This document shows, in pieces, positions 17,501 through 24,515 of a DNA stretch of 31,407 nucleotides. A program made the translations under genes and the position numbers. The DNA comes from DAOPMC01 sp035392025 (GTDB taxonomy: Bacteria > Bacillota_I > Bacilli_A > RF39 > UBA660), in NCBI GenBank assembly GCA_035392025.1, contig DAOPMC010000013.1, forward strand, positions 1-31,407, read 5' to 3'. Each line of letters starts with the position of its first letter. Positions within the stretch are counted from its first letter, which is position 1. Below the pieces are notes generated by a model. It was not told the origin of the DNA. It searched no databases and saw nothing but the letters and a program-made list of their open reading frames with translations.

Positions 17501-20500
17501 CTAGCATTTGAACCTCCATATATATCAGTAACAGTTGAACCTTGTAAGTAAACACGAGTAGTTGTTGCACCAGCTGCATTAGACCCACCATATGCAGATC
17601 CACTAACAGTTCCACCTCTTAAATAAACATATGTGCTGTCTACTCCTGCTTGGTTTCCACCACCATAAACACAATCGCTTACCGTTCCACCATCTATATA
17701 AACTTGAACTGTTCCACTAGGAGAGCCTGCTAAATCGCATCCTCCATAAACATTTCCAATTGTTCCACCATTTATATCAACAACAACATCACCCTTAACA
17801 TAAGGAGTGTATGTTGAACTTCCTTGACCTCCGCCAAAAACAGATCCTGTTATTGTTCCTCTATTTACAGTAACAGAAGTATCATTATTAGTATATGTGT
17901 TATTTGATGCTGTCCCACCTACTGTACCATAAGCACTGCCACCATAAATTGAACCACTTACTGTTGGCCCTGTATATGTTGTAATTGAAGCGTGTCCAAC
18001 TGTAACAGAAGTAGTCCCTGAAACATAAGTTCCATCTGTACCTGATGAATAGGTGTTTCCACCTTTACCTCCACCATAAACTGAACCACTTACTGTTCCT
18101 CCATAAATGTTTACAGTTGATGAACCATAAACTGTTCCATCGATATTACTTCCTCCATAAACTGAACCACTTACTGTTCCTCCAGTCATCTCAATATTAA
18201 TTGTTGAAGTTTTAGAAGACGAACCAGAACCATTATTATTTCCGCCACCATAAACTGAATCGTTTATTGAACCACCAATGATTTTAATTTCCGTGGTTGT
18301 TATATTTGAAGAAGAGCTTACTCCCGTTGCACCATAATTTCCTCCACCATAAACTGATCTTCTGACTATTGCACTGTCAGCAATAACAACATATGAATTA
18401 TCTGATGAACCAATTGTTGAGTTAGAACTATTCCCATTTCCAATTCCAAATATGCTACCAGCCTCTGCACCATGTAAAGTAGAATTATTCAAAACTAAGG
18501 TACTGTCTCCAACAATTGCTACTCCACCTATATATATAAATGAGTCTCCATTTACTGTTCCGTCTCCAGATGATCCATTTGAACCATTACTTCCTCCAAA
18601 AACAGAATAGTTTATTGTTCCACCAGTTACTTGGACAAGTCTATTCCCATAGGTCGCTGTCTGTCCAGCTCCACCAATAATCATATCAATTGTCCCACCG
18701 GTTACTGCAATATATGTATCGTTGTAATCAGCTTGTGAACTGGCTGTTAATGGTCCTCCAATCAAGCTATAAATAACTCCGCCTTCAATTTTTGCTCTTT
18801 TAGCCGCATAGTGTGTTCCACCCATACGACCTCCAACATAAATTCCCGCTGTATCATCATATTTGCCTGAACCATATTGACCACTTTTAAGAATTAAATC
18901 AAACATAACAGTAGTATTACTAGTAGAACGATATTGTCCTCTCCAACTACCAGATGCACAATAATAAACAATTAATCCATCATTATTGTTTATTATACGA
19001 TCATAATCATTACCATATATTGCTTTTGCTGCAACATATATAGTATTGTGATATGATGTATTGCCTGATGCCCCATTAGTCATAGCTAAAGAACTATAGA
19101 AGCCGCTTTCTATAATTAGTTTGTATTTTTTGGGATTGCTAGCACTGCCAATGGTTGAATTCCCTGTTGCATTGTTATCTCCACCAATAACTGCAACAGC
19201 TGTTCCATTGCTACCGCTTTGTGCAATACCACGCCCTATTTTTAAATTATAGTAATTACCATATATGTATTTGATTCTGCCCGTATAGTTAGTTGGCGAT
19301 GTGTTGTAAGCATAGCCTCTTCCATCATTGATAGTTAAATTTTCAATTCTAGTATCAGCATAACAATTGACAGCTGCAGAACTTGTTGTCCAGGTAATAT
19401 TTGCTTTTGTACCATTGTGTAGGCTAGTAAGAGTGAATGGTTTTGTATAATTGTCCCAAGAACCTGAAACATTACTAGTCATATAAATAATATTAGTATC
19501 ACGAGTTACTAAATAATAATAAGTTTTATTCATCTCCGCTAACTCAAGATCATTATTACTATTATAATACTGAATTAATTTATAATATGTGCATGTCGTA
19601 CTACCACATGTCCCGCTTAAAGCATTCCCATTTGAATCATAATATCCTATCAATGACGAATTATAACTAATTGTTTCTGCACGGTAAAAACCTGCCATAT
19701 TAGTAGTAGACTCAAATGGTTCTGCCCATTCATCAGAATAAGAAAATGGTATAGTACTATGATTAAGTACTTGCATATAACCTGATGAAACTTCATAGTA
19801 AGTAGTATTAGAATTATAAATTTGTCCAGTCATCTTTTCATATACAGTACACCCTCGAAGGCTAGTACAATATCCTGATCCAGATGTATATAAGGTTCCA
19901 TAATAATCGTAGTATCCTTCATAGTACTCATATCTAGCAATAGTTGTCTGAGTATAATAGTCACTCATATCATAGTTATAATCATAAACTCTTTGAGAAA
20001 CGGTGATTGTTGCCATACCTGCATCTTTTAACCCGGAAAATGCATTATTCCAACTATTAGTCATAGTACCAACTGATGCTATTGTCCAACTTGCATTAAA
20101 AGTTATCGTTATCTTGCTCGGTTTACCACTAGCATATGTAACAGGAACTTTAGCATAGCGTTCATAATAAACTGAGTCATAGCTCGTTGTTACCCCTTGG
20201 TATGATGTAATCCATCCATTAAATCCTAAATCATCAGGTCTATCTGTATAAGGATTATCAATAAGTTCTATTAAAATATAATCATCACTTGTCGATTCCG
20301 TTCCATTATCATATACCGGATAATATTTATAGTATACATAATTACTTTGTCTTTCATTAAGAGATGTATATCCAGTGTCTTCATAAATTACATCTGTTCC
20401 TGAATAAGTTATTTGAGTTTCTACTAGATTAGTATCATCATATATTCCTTTATCGGCAAATGTTGGAAGCGTACCATCACTGCTATAAGTATAATTTTGT

Positions 20501-20703
20501 CCCATGTAATAATACCAATCTTCATCGGCATCATTTATATATATCGTATTTCCTATTACACCATTTAAATTGTTAGGATTTGAAACATATTCACTATATG
20601 TTCTAAGATAAGCGATTACACATGTTGTTAAAACGGCAAAAATGAAAATTACTGATATAATTCTCATCCTATAGTCAAAAACTAAACGTTTTAACTTTTT
20701 CAT
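11527..20703 (-). CDS. Giant YGGG-repeat surface protein (3058-3059 aa)
   Basis: A short basic start and one membrane helix (about residues 11-31) lead to an extracellular region. Residues to about 450 are Tyr-rich and non-repetitive. From about 700 to 2000 there are about 50 units of roughly 20 residues, each with (S/N/D)(V/I)YGGGN followed by a Thr/Val/Ser-rich strand, as expected for a long parallel beta-helix or beta-solenoid. The last 1000 residues are non-repetitive beta-rich modules. There is no LPXTG motif and no C-terminal membrane helix, so it is either held by its N-terminal helix or released by cleavage. Two 212-residue blocks are almost identical. The ATG at 20703 follows GAGGTGGT, 22 bases after a TasA-like gene. 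Likely adhesin or coat scaffold (inference). Confidence 0.85.
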   Translation of the reverse strand: MKKLKRLVFDYRMRIISVIFIFAVLTTCVIAYLRTYSEYVSNPNNLNGVIGNTIYINDADEDWYYYMGQNYTYSSDGTLPTFADKGIYDDTNLVETQITYSGTDVIYEDTGYTSLNERQSNYVYYKYYPVYDNGTESTSDDYILIELIDNPYTDRPDDLGFNGWITSYQGVTTSYDSVYYERYAKVPVTYASGKPSKITITFNASWTIASVGTMTNSWNNAFSGLKDAGMATITVSQRVYDYNYDMSDYYTQTTIARYEYYEGYYDYYGTLYTSGSGYCTSLRGCTVYEKMTGQIYNSNTTYYEVSSGYMQVLNHSTIPFSYSDEWAEPFESTTNMAGFYRAETISYNSSLIGYYDSNGNALSGTCGSTTCTYYKLIQYYNSNNDLELAEMNKTYYYLVTRDTNIIYMTSNVSGSWDNYTKPFTLTSLHNGTKANITWTTSSAAVNCYADTRIENLTINDGRGYAYNTSPTNYTGRIKYIYGNYYNLKIGRGIAQSGSNGTAVAVIGGDNNATGNSTIGSASNPKKYKLIIESGFYSSLAMTNGASGNTSYHNTIYVAAKAIYGNDYDRIINNNDGLIVYYCASGSWRGQYRSTSNTTVMFDLILKSGQYGSGKYDDTAGIYVGGRMGGTHYAAKRAKIEGGVIYSLIGGPLTASSQADYNDTYIAVTGGTIDMIIGGAGQTATYGNRLVQVTGGTINYSVFGGSNGSNGSSGDGTVNGDSFIYIGGVAIVGDSTLVLNNSTLHGAEAGSIFGIGNGNSSNSTIGSSDNSYVVIADSAIVRRSVYGGGNYGATGVSSSSNITTTEIKIIGGSINDSVYGGGNNNGSGSSSKTSTINIEMTGGTVSGSVYGGSNIDGTVYGSSTVNIYGGTVSGSVYGGGKGGNTYSSGTDGTYVSGTTSVTVGHASITTYTGPTVSGSIYGGSAYGTVGGTASNNTYTNNDTSVTVNRGTITGSVFGGGQGSSTYTPYVKGDVVVDINGGTIGNVYGGCDLAGSPSGTVQVYIDGGTVSDCVYGGGNQAGVDSTYVYLRGGTVSGSAYGGSNAAGATTTRVYLQGSTVTDIYGGSNASGIVTTSNVTTSSGTVGTIYGGNKSGGSTTTTNITTNGGNITTIYGGGKGVTGGNGTAASAGITHVTLNSAANTITAVYGGGESSNAIETHVTLAGASVTTIYGGSDITGTVGESNVSVSSGTAGTIYGGNNAGGTTTNTNVITTGGTITNVYGGGKGVVGGTGTEAYSSTTNVSLTSTAILGSVYGGGSLANVTGTTSVGISSSNVAGNVYGGGDEASVGSNVTLSTSGSTINGTIYGGGNQAAVAGTITSIISNTNVGANVYGGGDEGASNSSVSLTINNNSDITGSVYGGGNQAGVTGIITTSITGSTIDVDVYGGGNAGAAGSDTSLTINTSTISGSTYGGGYGVSATVAGDALIGLTSTNVVGNVYGGGNAGTIGETVTLTTTDSTVGGSIYGGGNQAAVTGVITSTISNTDVGTNVYGGGNAGASNSNVSLTINNGSDITGSVYGGGNQAAVAGTITSIISNTNVGANVYGGGNEGASNSSVSLTINNGSDITGSVYGGGNQAGVTGIITTSITGSTIDVDVYGGGNAGAAGSDTSLTINTSTISGSTYGGGYGVSATVAGDALIGLTSTNVVGNVYGGGNAGTIGETVTLTTTDSTVGGSIYGGGNQAAVTGVITSTISNTDVGTNVYGGGNAGASNSNVSLTINNGSDITGSVYGGGYGVSATVAGSTDVDIIATNVTENIYGGGNAGVVSTGTNLFVSSGTITGSIYGGGNQAAVNGTVVTTISGTTVGGNIYGGGNEGAVNASVSLTINTSSSISGSVYGGGDAAVVTGTATTNISNTTIDVDIYGGGNAANVNGAILTTVAGDIVGGSIYGGGNEGASNSTVALNVATSTNVTGSVYGGGNQAAVIGSATTNILNSTVGVDVYGGGNAGAVGGNVTLNINNATISGSAYGGGYGVSAAVAGSVDFDLLSSNVTIDVFGGGNAGTVAGSTDLYVSSDIIGGNVYGGGNGATAIVTVNNLLNIDGTTIISGSAYGGGNAAATGNQLNNNSSIGIINVAGAQIAGDVYGGAKTSKLYGTAYTNIGINAVSTTGLISDDISITGTVYGGGDAKPAGSDEYTFNFLSVTNGTVVTIDGLNHTNFSIDGSLFGSGNNSSVDGGATLYIKNYGTLNNCKYNISIQRATVAVIDNSCIEIEGAADRTQELKDTPYTFSLIDDLTIKNNTTLYLQTITNKLASFTSAVDVNGSEVLSAVDIDSNTGEVTRNTNNRLYIWAGENVNISPDAFVDTVTGPVFGMTFFGRYDHDRDNNIYSAYYDNSVEAGDTATTGELNYFSEGSYVKGLHKRLPNYTEQDITVDGFYTNQEDKDNPGVIETIYVEPELVGQNQEHYIWTIGEGVTKLTVDLTASKYSTLGGQALTLDSFYKANTTFTILGFYYNDFDSNASLINSSTIPRIASTSTIADNNMGLVMMTGTNGWLNSGTTEYFTNNSNPYTGTTYYESDNSAIAPTLYFYLYHSKNLGSDADMGTVTISLLVVTPDNLIESIVQRVNIEVSISRVLITENYYDAAITSGQQYEMFVTTPTSINAKSSFSTYYSLYSESTSTIYQNGYYRALTSNYALPENTRITMIDYYDMSNPEYYYYVVTASDEAAALTEISQQGEASYNLSSFIQMGSINTGSSTTTYHYDDATKNALYYDSNTGVAMEEFIFIIDLSETNIATNHSNLSLLIDLRRVFNGSVVSVMGVNNEIARLIVYNLYANSGATINVASSLTPSTVYLGDNSTLNVTTDFVLATVGGTTVQDTRYYDQKLGLKITFFNENGDQINGYDLMGVALQYNGIDHYPRIDGSYRINIANRVANASSNITVRSINSNLSSGVYTINVEAFGSPDGIYYGDISPSSATPIDLTVINSLYGLKVSLASNSKIINKTTGLTLNDNNVLVFYFNYSSGLSSPQIRMHLERRDYTNIYSTMYNDVNLQDYVTNNLIPVGNAEDYQYLLVNNPGATFNMMLYLDTDLVSGTYKFVFSLYENGSYIGDVEEYVVIK
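15508..16779. repeat. Tandem duplication, 2 x 636 bp, within the giant gene
   Basis: Copy 1 begins at 15508 and copy 2 at 16144. By eye the first 495 bases (15508-16002 and 16144-16638) are identical; single-base changes begin at 16003/16639 and increase in the last 140 bases. The period is 212 codons, so the frame is kept. The identity implies a recent duplication or gene conversion, or an assembly-sensitive repeat. Confidence 0.9.
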
Positions 20704-20724
20704 GTTTACCACCTCACTTTGTAA

Positions 20725-21738
20725 TTATGCTGGAGTTGTTGTAAGCTGTAAGAAAAATCTTGCTCCTCCTAATGATGCATCGTTTTCACAATCTACATCT
20801 TGTCCTTCAATCCAAATATACATTCTAACTTTAGTAATACCTTCATTTATTGTAAATGCTGATGTGAAATTACTTTCATTTTTTCTTGTTGCTGAAGAAA
20901 TATTAACTGTTTTAAATTTTGTTGGAAAATTATTTTTATTAGCAGTAGATAATAATACATTATCCCCTGTTACAATTGTATCAATTATGCCATCATATGG
21001 AAGTCTTGGTGCGTTTGTCTCATTAACTGTTATTCCATATGTTGCATGGGCATTATCTGCACCAGATGAAGTATGTGTATCATAATTAGGCTCCCATATA
21101 TATAAATTGTTACTAGTAGCACCGGCAAGGGACTGAATAGTATTTAAATTAGTTCCGTCTGCTACATTTCCTTCAATTACAAAGGCGATTCTAAAAGCAT
21201 TTTCAATTCCAACACTTTCATCATCTTCATTTTCTAAAAGAGCCTCAACTCCTGATATGTTTGATAAATATAATTCCTTAGTTGATGCTGTTTTTAGAAA
21301 AATATCAAATGCTATAAACTTGCCATTACTTTCAATTCCGTATCCTGCTTGTTCAGTACTTTGCGTTGCTGTTAAGGTTGTTTCTTCATTTTCAGTAGAA
21401 GCGGTTCCATAAAACATTTCTAAGCGCCCATTAGCATTAATATTTCCCCCAGTTGATACTGGTTCTATATATTCTGGAAATTGATTAACTGCGCTGGGAT
21501 AGGTTGTGCTGTTAACTTCAATTAAATCAGCAGTACTAAGAATATATCCCCATTCTTTTCCATCTGCTGATATATCAATTCCACCAACTGTTGCCACCTT
21601 AATATCAAATGAATCAATAGTAACCATTTTATTAGCCGAAAACCATGCATAAGTCGTAGTGCTTAACGCAATTGCCGTTAAAAACATCAAAAATACAATT
21701 AGTAAAAGACTTGTTCTTTCTTTTTTCCTATTACTCAT
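20725..21738 (-). CDS. TasA/camelysin-like exported protein, 337 aa
   Basis: A basic start and hydrophobic helix (about 10-27) end in TTTYAWFSANKMVTIDSFDI, a typical SipW-class signal. Further on GKFIAFDIFLK, EPNYDTHTSSG, NVLLSTA and GITKVRMYIWIEGQDVDCEN align with the 408-residue protein at 5947-7173, but without its Cys inserts. The closing EGQDVDCENDASLGG segment has an acidic cluster and one Cys. The ATG overlaps the upstream gene by 8 bases (ATGAGTAA) and the stop is 22 bases before the giant gene, so these three are surely co-transcribed. It may form the fibre base or cap the giant protein. Confidence 0.8.
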   Translation of the reverse strand: MSNRKKERTSLLLIVFLMFLTAIALSTTTYAWFSANKMVTIDSFDIKVATVGGIDISADGKEWGYILSTADLIEVNSTTYPSAVNQFPEYIEPVSTGGNINANGRLEMFYGTASTENEETTLTATQSTEQAGYGIESNGKFIAFDIFLKTASTKELYLSNISGVEALLENEDDESVGIENAFRIAFVIEGNVADGTNLNTIQSLAGATSNNLYIWEPNYDTHTSSGADNAHATYGITVNETNAPRLPYDGIIDTIVTGDNVLLSTANKNNFPTKFKTVNISSATRKNESNFTSAFTINEGITKVRMYIWIEGQDVDCENDASLGGARFFLQLTTTPA

Positions 21739-22441
21739 ATAATTTATCCTCTAAATGTTCACTTCTAATTTCCATATGTAATTTTATTTCTCCCCCTAAA
21801 AGATCATCAAGGCAATCAGGATCATCGCCCTCTAACCATATGACAATTGTATATTTATCAATTTCATTTGGTTTTATATCCTCTCGTAATCTTACAAATA
21901 TTGAATCATCTGAGAAAAATGGTTCACAATCTTTTTCAGGCTGACCAGCTAGTGCATTAATTTTTCCATAAATTGTCTTTTCACCATTTTCAAAAATCAT
22001 TACTCTAATAGCATCATCAACATTTTTAATAACATCATTGATTATTAGTTCTGACCAATAATTGATTGTATCCTTGCCAGTATTTTCAACATAGAATGTA
22101 TATGCTATATAATTATCTCCATTGTGTATACCATCAGCTTCATCATCAATATTACTTGGAATCCACTTAATAGAAATGTTATCCATAAAATCAATTTTAC
22201 CAGCGCTAAGTTTAACCTGTGGCTCTTTATATTTAAGATCATCATATAATACTAGTCCTTGTTCAAGTGCAAATGATCTATCTAGAGTAATTGTAAAATG
22301 GCCTCCATTATAGACAAAACTTAAAAACAAATAGATAAATAAAAGCAAAAGCAACAAAAGAAGTAAAACTCTTTTAAGAATTTTAAATCTTTTTTCACGT
22401 TTTTTTATTTTATCAGCACTAATTGTTACTTCATTTGCCAT
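21731..22441 (-). CDS. Membrane-anchored surface protein with C-terminal EGDDPDC motif
   Basis: The 236-residue protein has a Lys-rich cytoplasmic start, a long Leu-only-like helix (about 25-44) and an extracellular beta-rich domain. There is no TYAWF-type cleavage motif after the helix, so it probably stays anchored. Its C-terminal IWLEGDDPDCLDDLLGGEIK matches the EGQDxDCEN motif of the two TasA-like paralogs, which suggests it belongs to the same structural family and might be the membrane base for them. It is the first gene of the operon that contains the giant gene. The ATG at 22441 has only a weak ribosome site (GGAATGAT). Confidence 0.75.
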   Translation of the reverse strand: MANEVTISADKIKKREKRFKILKRVLLLLLLLLLFIYLFLSFVYNGGHFTITLDRSFALEQGLVLYDDLKYKEPQVKLSAGKIDFMDNISIKWIPSNIDDEADGIHNGDNYIAYTFYVENTGKDTINYWSELIINDVIKNVDDAIRVMIFENGEKTIYGKINALAGQPEKDCEPFFSDDSIFVRLREDIKPNEIDKYTIVIWLEGDDPDCLDDLLGGEIKLHMEIRSEHLEDKLYE

Positions 22442-22476
22442 ATAGTATCATTCCAATCTACTCTACTATAAATATC

Positions 22477-22505
22477 ATTTTAACATAACTATTTTTTTTA
22501 ATCAA
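22477..22505 (-). promoter_or_regulatory. Promoter of the giant-protein operon
   Basis: Minus strand TTGATT (22500-22505), a 17-bp spacer and TGtTAAAAT (hexamer 22477-22482). Directly upstream and touching the -35 is TGTCGTGTTTTGTT (22504-22517), also present at the 29225 promoter. Confidence 0.6.
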
Positions 22506-22557
22506 CAAAACACGACAAATTATGCGGGTTTTTTTATAAAAATATATATTCAAAAAA

Positions 22558-22574
22558 TGACAAATTTTATGTCA
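22558..22574. promoter_or_regulatory. Inverted repeat TGACA-N7-TGTCA, candidate operator
   Basis: TGACA at 22558-22562 and TGTCA at 22570-22574 are perfect inverted half-sites 12 bp apart, one helical turn, in the middle of the divergent promoter region between the minus-strand operon and the plus-strand TasA-like gene. This is a layout typical of a dimeric repressor or activator site. Confidence 0.35.
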
Positions 22575-22600
22575 AATTTTAAATATATTTTACTGTCTAA

Positions 22601-22630
22601 TTGACTATCATTTTACGCTAATGATAATAT
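22601..22630 (+). promoter_or_regulatory. Promoter of the plus-strand TasA-like gene
   Basis: TTGACT (22601-22606), an 18-bp spacer and extended -10 TGaTAATAT (hexamer 22625-22630), about 32 bases above the ATG, which has AAAGGAGG just before it. Confidence 0.6.
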
Positions 22631-22662
22631 ATAATATATAAAGGTAGAAAAGGAGGAATACT

Positions 22663-23250
22663 ATGTTTAAAATTAAAAAAATTGTTTTAATGTTAGCTTG
22701 TGTTTCTCTTTTAATATGTATGACTTTCATGCAAGAAACCTTTGCTAAATATGTTAATAGTGTAAGTGGTACTTCAAGCATGACTATTGCTAGATGGAAA
22801 ATATTAGTAAATAACGCTGATATTACAAGTGGTTCTCTTGCTGCTAATACGATAGTTCCAGTATTTGCTGGAACAACAGATATGGCAAGTAACGTTATAG
22901 CACCCCTTGCCACTGGATATTTTGACTTAGTAATTGATTCCACTAATACTGATCTATCTTTTGATTATTCAATTTCCGCTTTAGCTGGTGCAACTAGTAG
23001 TGTTAGTGATTTAGTTTCTACTGGATATTCAATAAATGGTGGTACTATTTATAATTTTACAGATTATAATGAAAACATTACAGGTACTATCGCTTATGGG
23101 TCCACAACTACAACAATTAGAATCTTTGTTCTATGGAATGATGATGCTAATACTCAAGACATGGATAATTCTGCAGATACAGAGGCTGCTTTAAGTGAAA
23201 CGCCTACTGCATCTATGGATGTAAATATATCGTTTATTCAATCTCATTAG
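22663..23250 (+). CDS. TasA/camelysin family secreted protein (divergent gene)
   Basis: An N-terminal helix (about 6-22) is followed by QETFAKYVNSVSGTSS, then IARWKILVNNADI and IAPLATGYFDLVID, the SipW-class signal and the TasA/CalY core seen also in the 8630-9232 protein. The 195-residue length is typical. It is the only plus-strand gene in the island, with its own promoter, a strong ribosome site (AAAGGAGGAATACT) and its own terminator. It faces away from the giant-protein operon, which would allow a shared regulator between them. Likely a major or alternative fibre subunit; the role is inferred. Confidence 0.85.
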   Translation: MFKIKKIVLMLACVSLLICMTFMQETFAKYVNSVSGTSSMTIARWKILVNNADITSGSLAANTIVPVFAGTTDMASNVIAPLATGYFDLVIDSTNTDLSFDYSISALAGATSSVSDLVSTGYSINGGTIYNFTDYNENITGTIAYGSTTTTIRIFVLWNDDANTQDMDNSADTEAALSETPTASMDVNISFIQSH

Positions 23251-23260
23251 GAATCTTAAT

Positions 23261-23282
23261 AACTAGAATTTCTAGTTTTTTT
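23261..23282 (+). terminator. Terminator of the plus-strand TasA-like gene
   Basis: AACTAG and CTAGTT arms around a short AT loop, then a run of seven Ts on the plus strand, 10 bases after the stop codon. Confidence 0.65.
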
Positions 23283-23296
23283 CGCGTGTCTTTTTT

Positions 23297-23323
23297 CAAA
23301 AAAAAATACAAAATGTATTTTTT
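23297..23323 (-). terminator. Terminator of the McrB-like/SipW operon
   Basis: AAAATACA and TGTATTTT arms around a 3-base loop with a T-tract on the minus strand, overlapping the stop codon of the gene ending at 23322. It closes the six-gene operon, tail to tail with the plus-strand gene. Confidence 0.6.
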
Positions 23324-23912
23324 ATTCTGATTGAATTGCTGTTACTAATGCCACAATCGTTATGCTAGATGCAGATGGGTTTAGATCGCTAAACTCATAA
23401 GCTGCATTGCCCCAATAAGTATCAGTAACATCATCACCAGATTCATAAGGCCACGAAACTGATAATGAAAACGTTCCTGAACCTCCATTGGCATTTAATG
23501 TATCCGCCGATGTAAAAAGATTTATAACAAATGGATACTGAGTCTGAAGTCTAGTTAATAACTGATCACTAGTAAGATCTGATGTAACTATATATGTTGT
23601 ACCTAATATACTTGCTGAAACAAGTTCAAAATCAAGCATAGCAGATCCTTCTCCATTATTAGTCGCTGTGATACTATCCGTATGTGTCACCATTCCTGGA
23701 TATATTTCATTTACTTCAAAAGTAACCTCCTGAGAGAGCTGTGTATTGCCAGCAACAAACTCTATATCCCAAGCTCTAATATGTGCTGTGATACTAGAAT
23801 CAACTCTAGTAGAATATATAAACCATGCAAAAACATTGCCAGATAATAAAACTGCTAATATTAAAAGTCCACCCAGTTTTGATTTTTTAAATACTTTACC
23901 AACAATGCTCAT
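23322..23912 (-). CDS. TasA/camelysin-like secreted protein (last gene of the McrB-like operon)
   Basis: The start is basic, followed by a hydrophobic stretch (about 13-28) ending GNVFAWFIYSTRVDSS, a SipW-class signal. Then ITAHIRAWDIEFVAGN and EIYPGMVTHTDSI follow as in the TasA core, and SWPYESG with a late YWG. It has 196 residues and no Cys. The ATG at 23912 follows AAAGGAATAATT. It starts 18 bases after the stop of a SipW gene, the classic pairing of TasA with its peptidase, so it is probably processed by it. Being in one transcript with the McrB-like and DUF2357 genes ties these to surface assembly. Confidence 0.82.
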   Translation of the reverse strand: MSIVGKVFKKSKLGGLLILAVLLSGNVFAWFIYSTRVDSSITAHIRAWDIEFVAGNTQLSQEVTFEVNEIYPGMVTHTDSITATNNGEGSAMLDFELVSASILGTTYIVTSDLTSDQLLTRLQTQYPFVINLFTSADTLNANGGSGTFSLSVSWPYESGDDVTDTYWGNAAYEFSDLNPSASSITIVALVTAIQSE

Positions 23913-23930
23913 ATTTAATTATTCCTTTCT

Positions 23931-24515
23931 TTATATCACTTCTATCTCATCATCTTTTTTATCTTTTTTATCCTTTATTGATTGAATAATTTCAATAAAA
24001 ATTAAAACGCAAACCGGTACTAATACTCCAAAGTAAAATCCAAATATATTATTAAGAATTCTAGATATAAAACTTAAAATTACAGGTTTGTATATAACAA
24101 CCCCTTCTATTTGATCTTGATCAACTTCAGGATCATCCGCGGTATTGGCGATACCTCTAGTTGTAAAAACATATCTGCCATTAGCTTTTTTAACATTTAT
24201 TACTTGATGGACTACTGTTTTACCTGTGAAATCCCCTTCATCACCAATATAAACCAAATCATCTTGAAGCTTTACTTTATCTGGTTCAACTTCTTTAACC
24301 AAAATCATATCACTTATTTTATATTTAGGAATCATACTACCTGTTAAAATAGTATAAACTTTAAGTCCTGCAACTGAAACTTTGTTATTTGAAAACCTCT
24401 GGACTAAAATGATTGCCATAATACATATAATTAGTACATACAAAACTACTTTAATAAATTTAAAGGTAAATCTCAAAAAATCATTTTTACTTATTTTATC
24501 TAATAGTTTCTTCAT
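23931..24515 (-). CDS. sipW: SipW-type signal peptidase
   Basis: Membrane peptidase of the ER/archaeal type. An N-terminal helix (about 20-38), ILTGSMIPKYKISDM with Ser60, GKTVVHQVINVKK with His103, and TTRGIANTADDPEVD are in order, then a C-terminal helix (about 159-178) and a Lys/Asp tail facing the cytoplasm. The usual Gly-Asp before the Asn is Gly-Ile here, although acidic residues follow at 127-128, so the Ser-His pair is intact but the acidic site is altered. Its ATG overlaps the stop of the DUF2357 gene (ATGA), showing translational coupling, and a TasA-like gene follows after 18 bases. Confidence 0.88.
   Translation of the reverse strand: MKKLLDKISKNDFLRFTFKFIKVVLYVLIICIMAIILVQRFSNNKVSVAGLKVYTILTGSMIPKYKISDMILVKEVEPDKVKLQDDLVYIGDEGDFTGKTVVHQVINVKKANGRYVFTTRGIANTADDPEVDQDQIEGVVIYKPVILSFISRILNNIFGFYFGVLVPVCVLIFIEIIQSIKDKKDKKDDEIEVI

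Noticed and set aside
13900..18600. Regular repeats that could be taken for a CRISPR or satellite array
   Set aside because: They are in frame, encode YGGG units, vary in length and sequence, and lie within one long open frame.
22608..22943. Minus-strand open frame of 111 codons
   Set aside because: Antisense to the plus-strand TasA-like gene, which has promoter, ribosome site, signal peptide and terminator.
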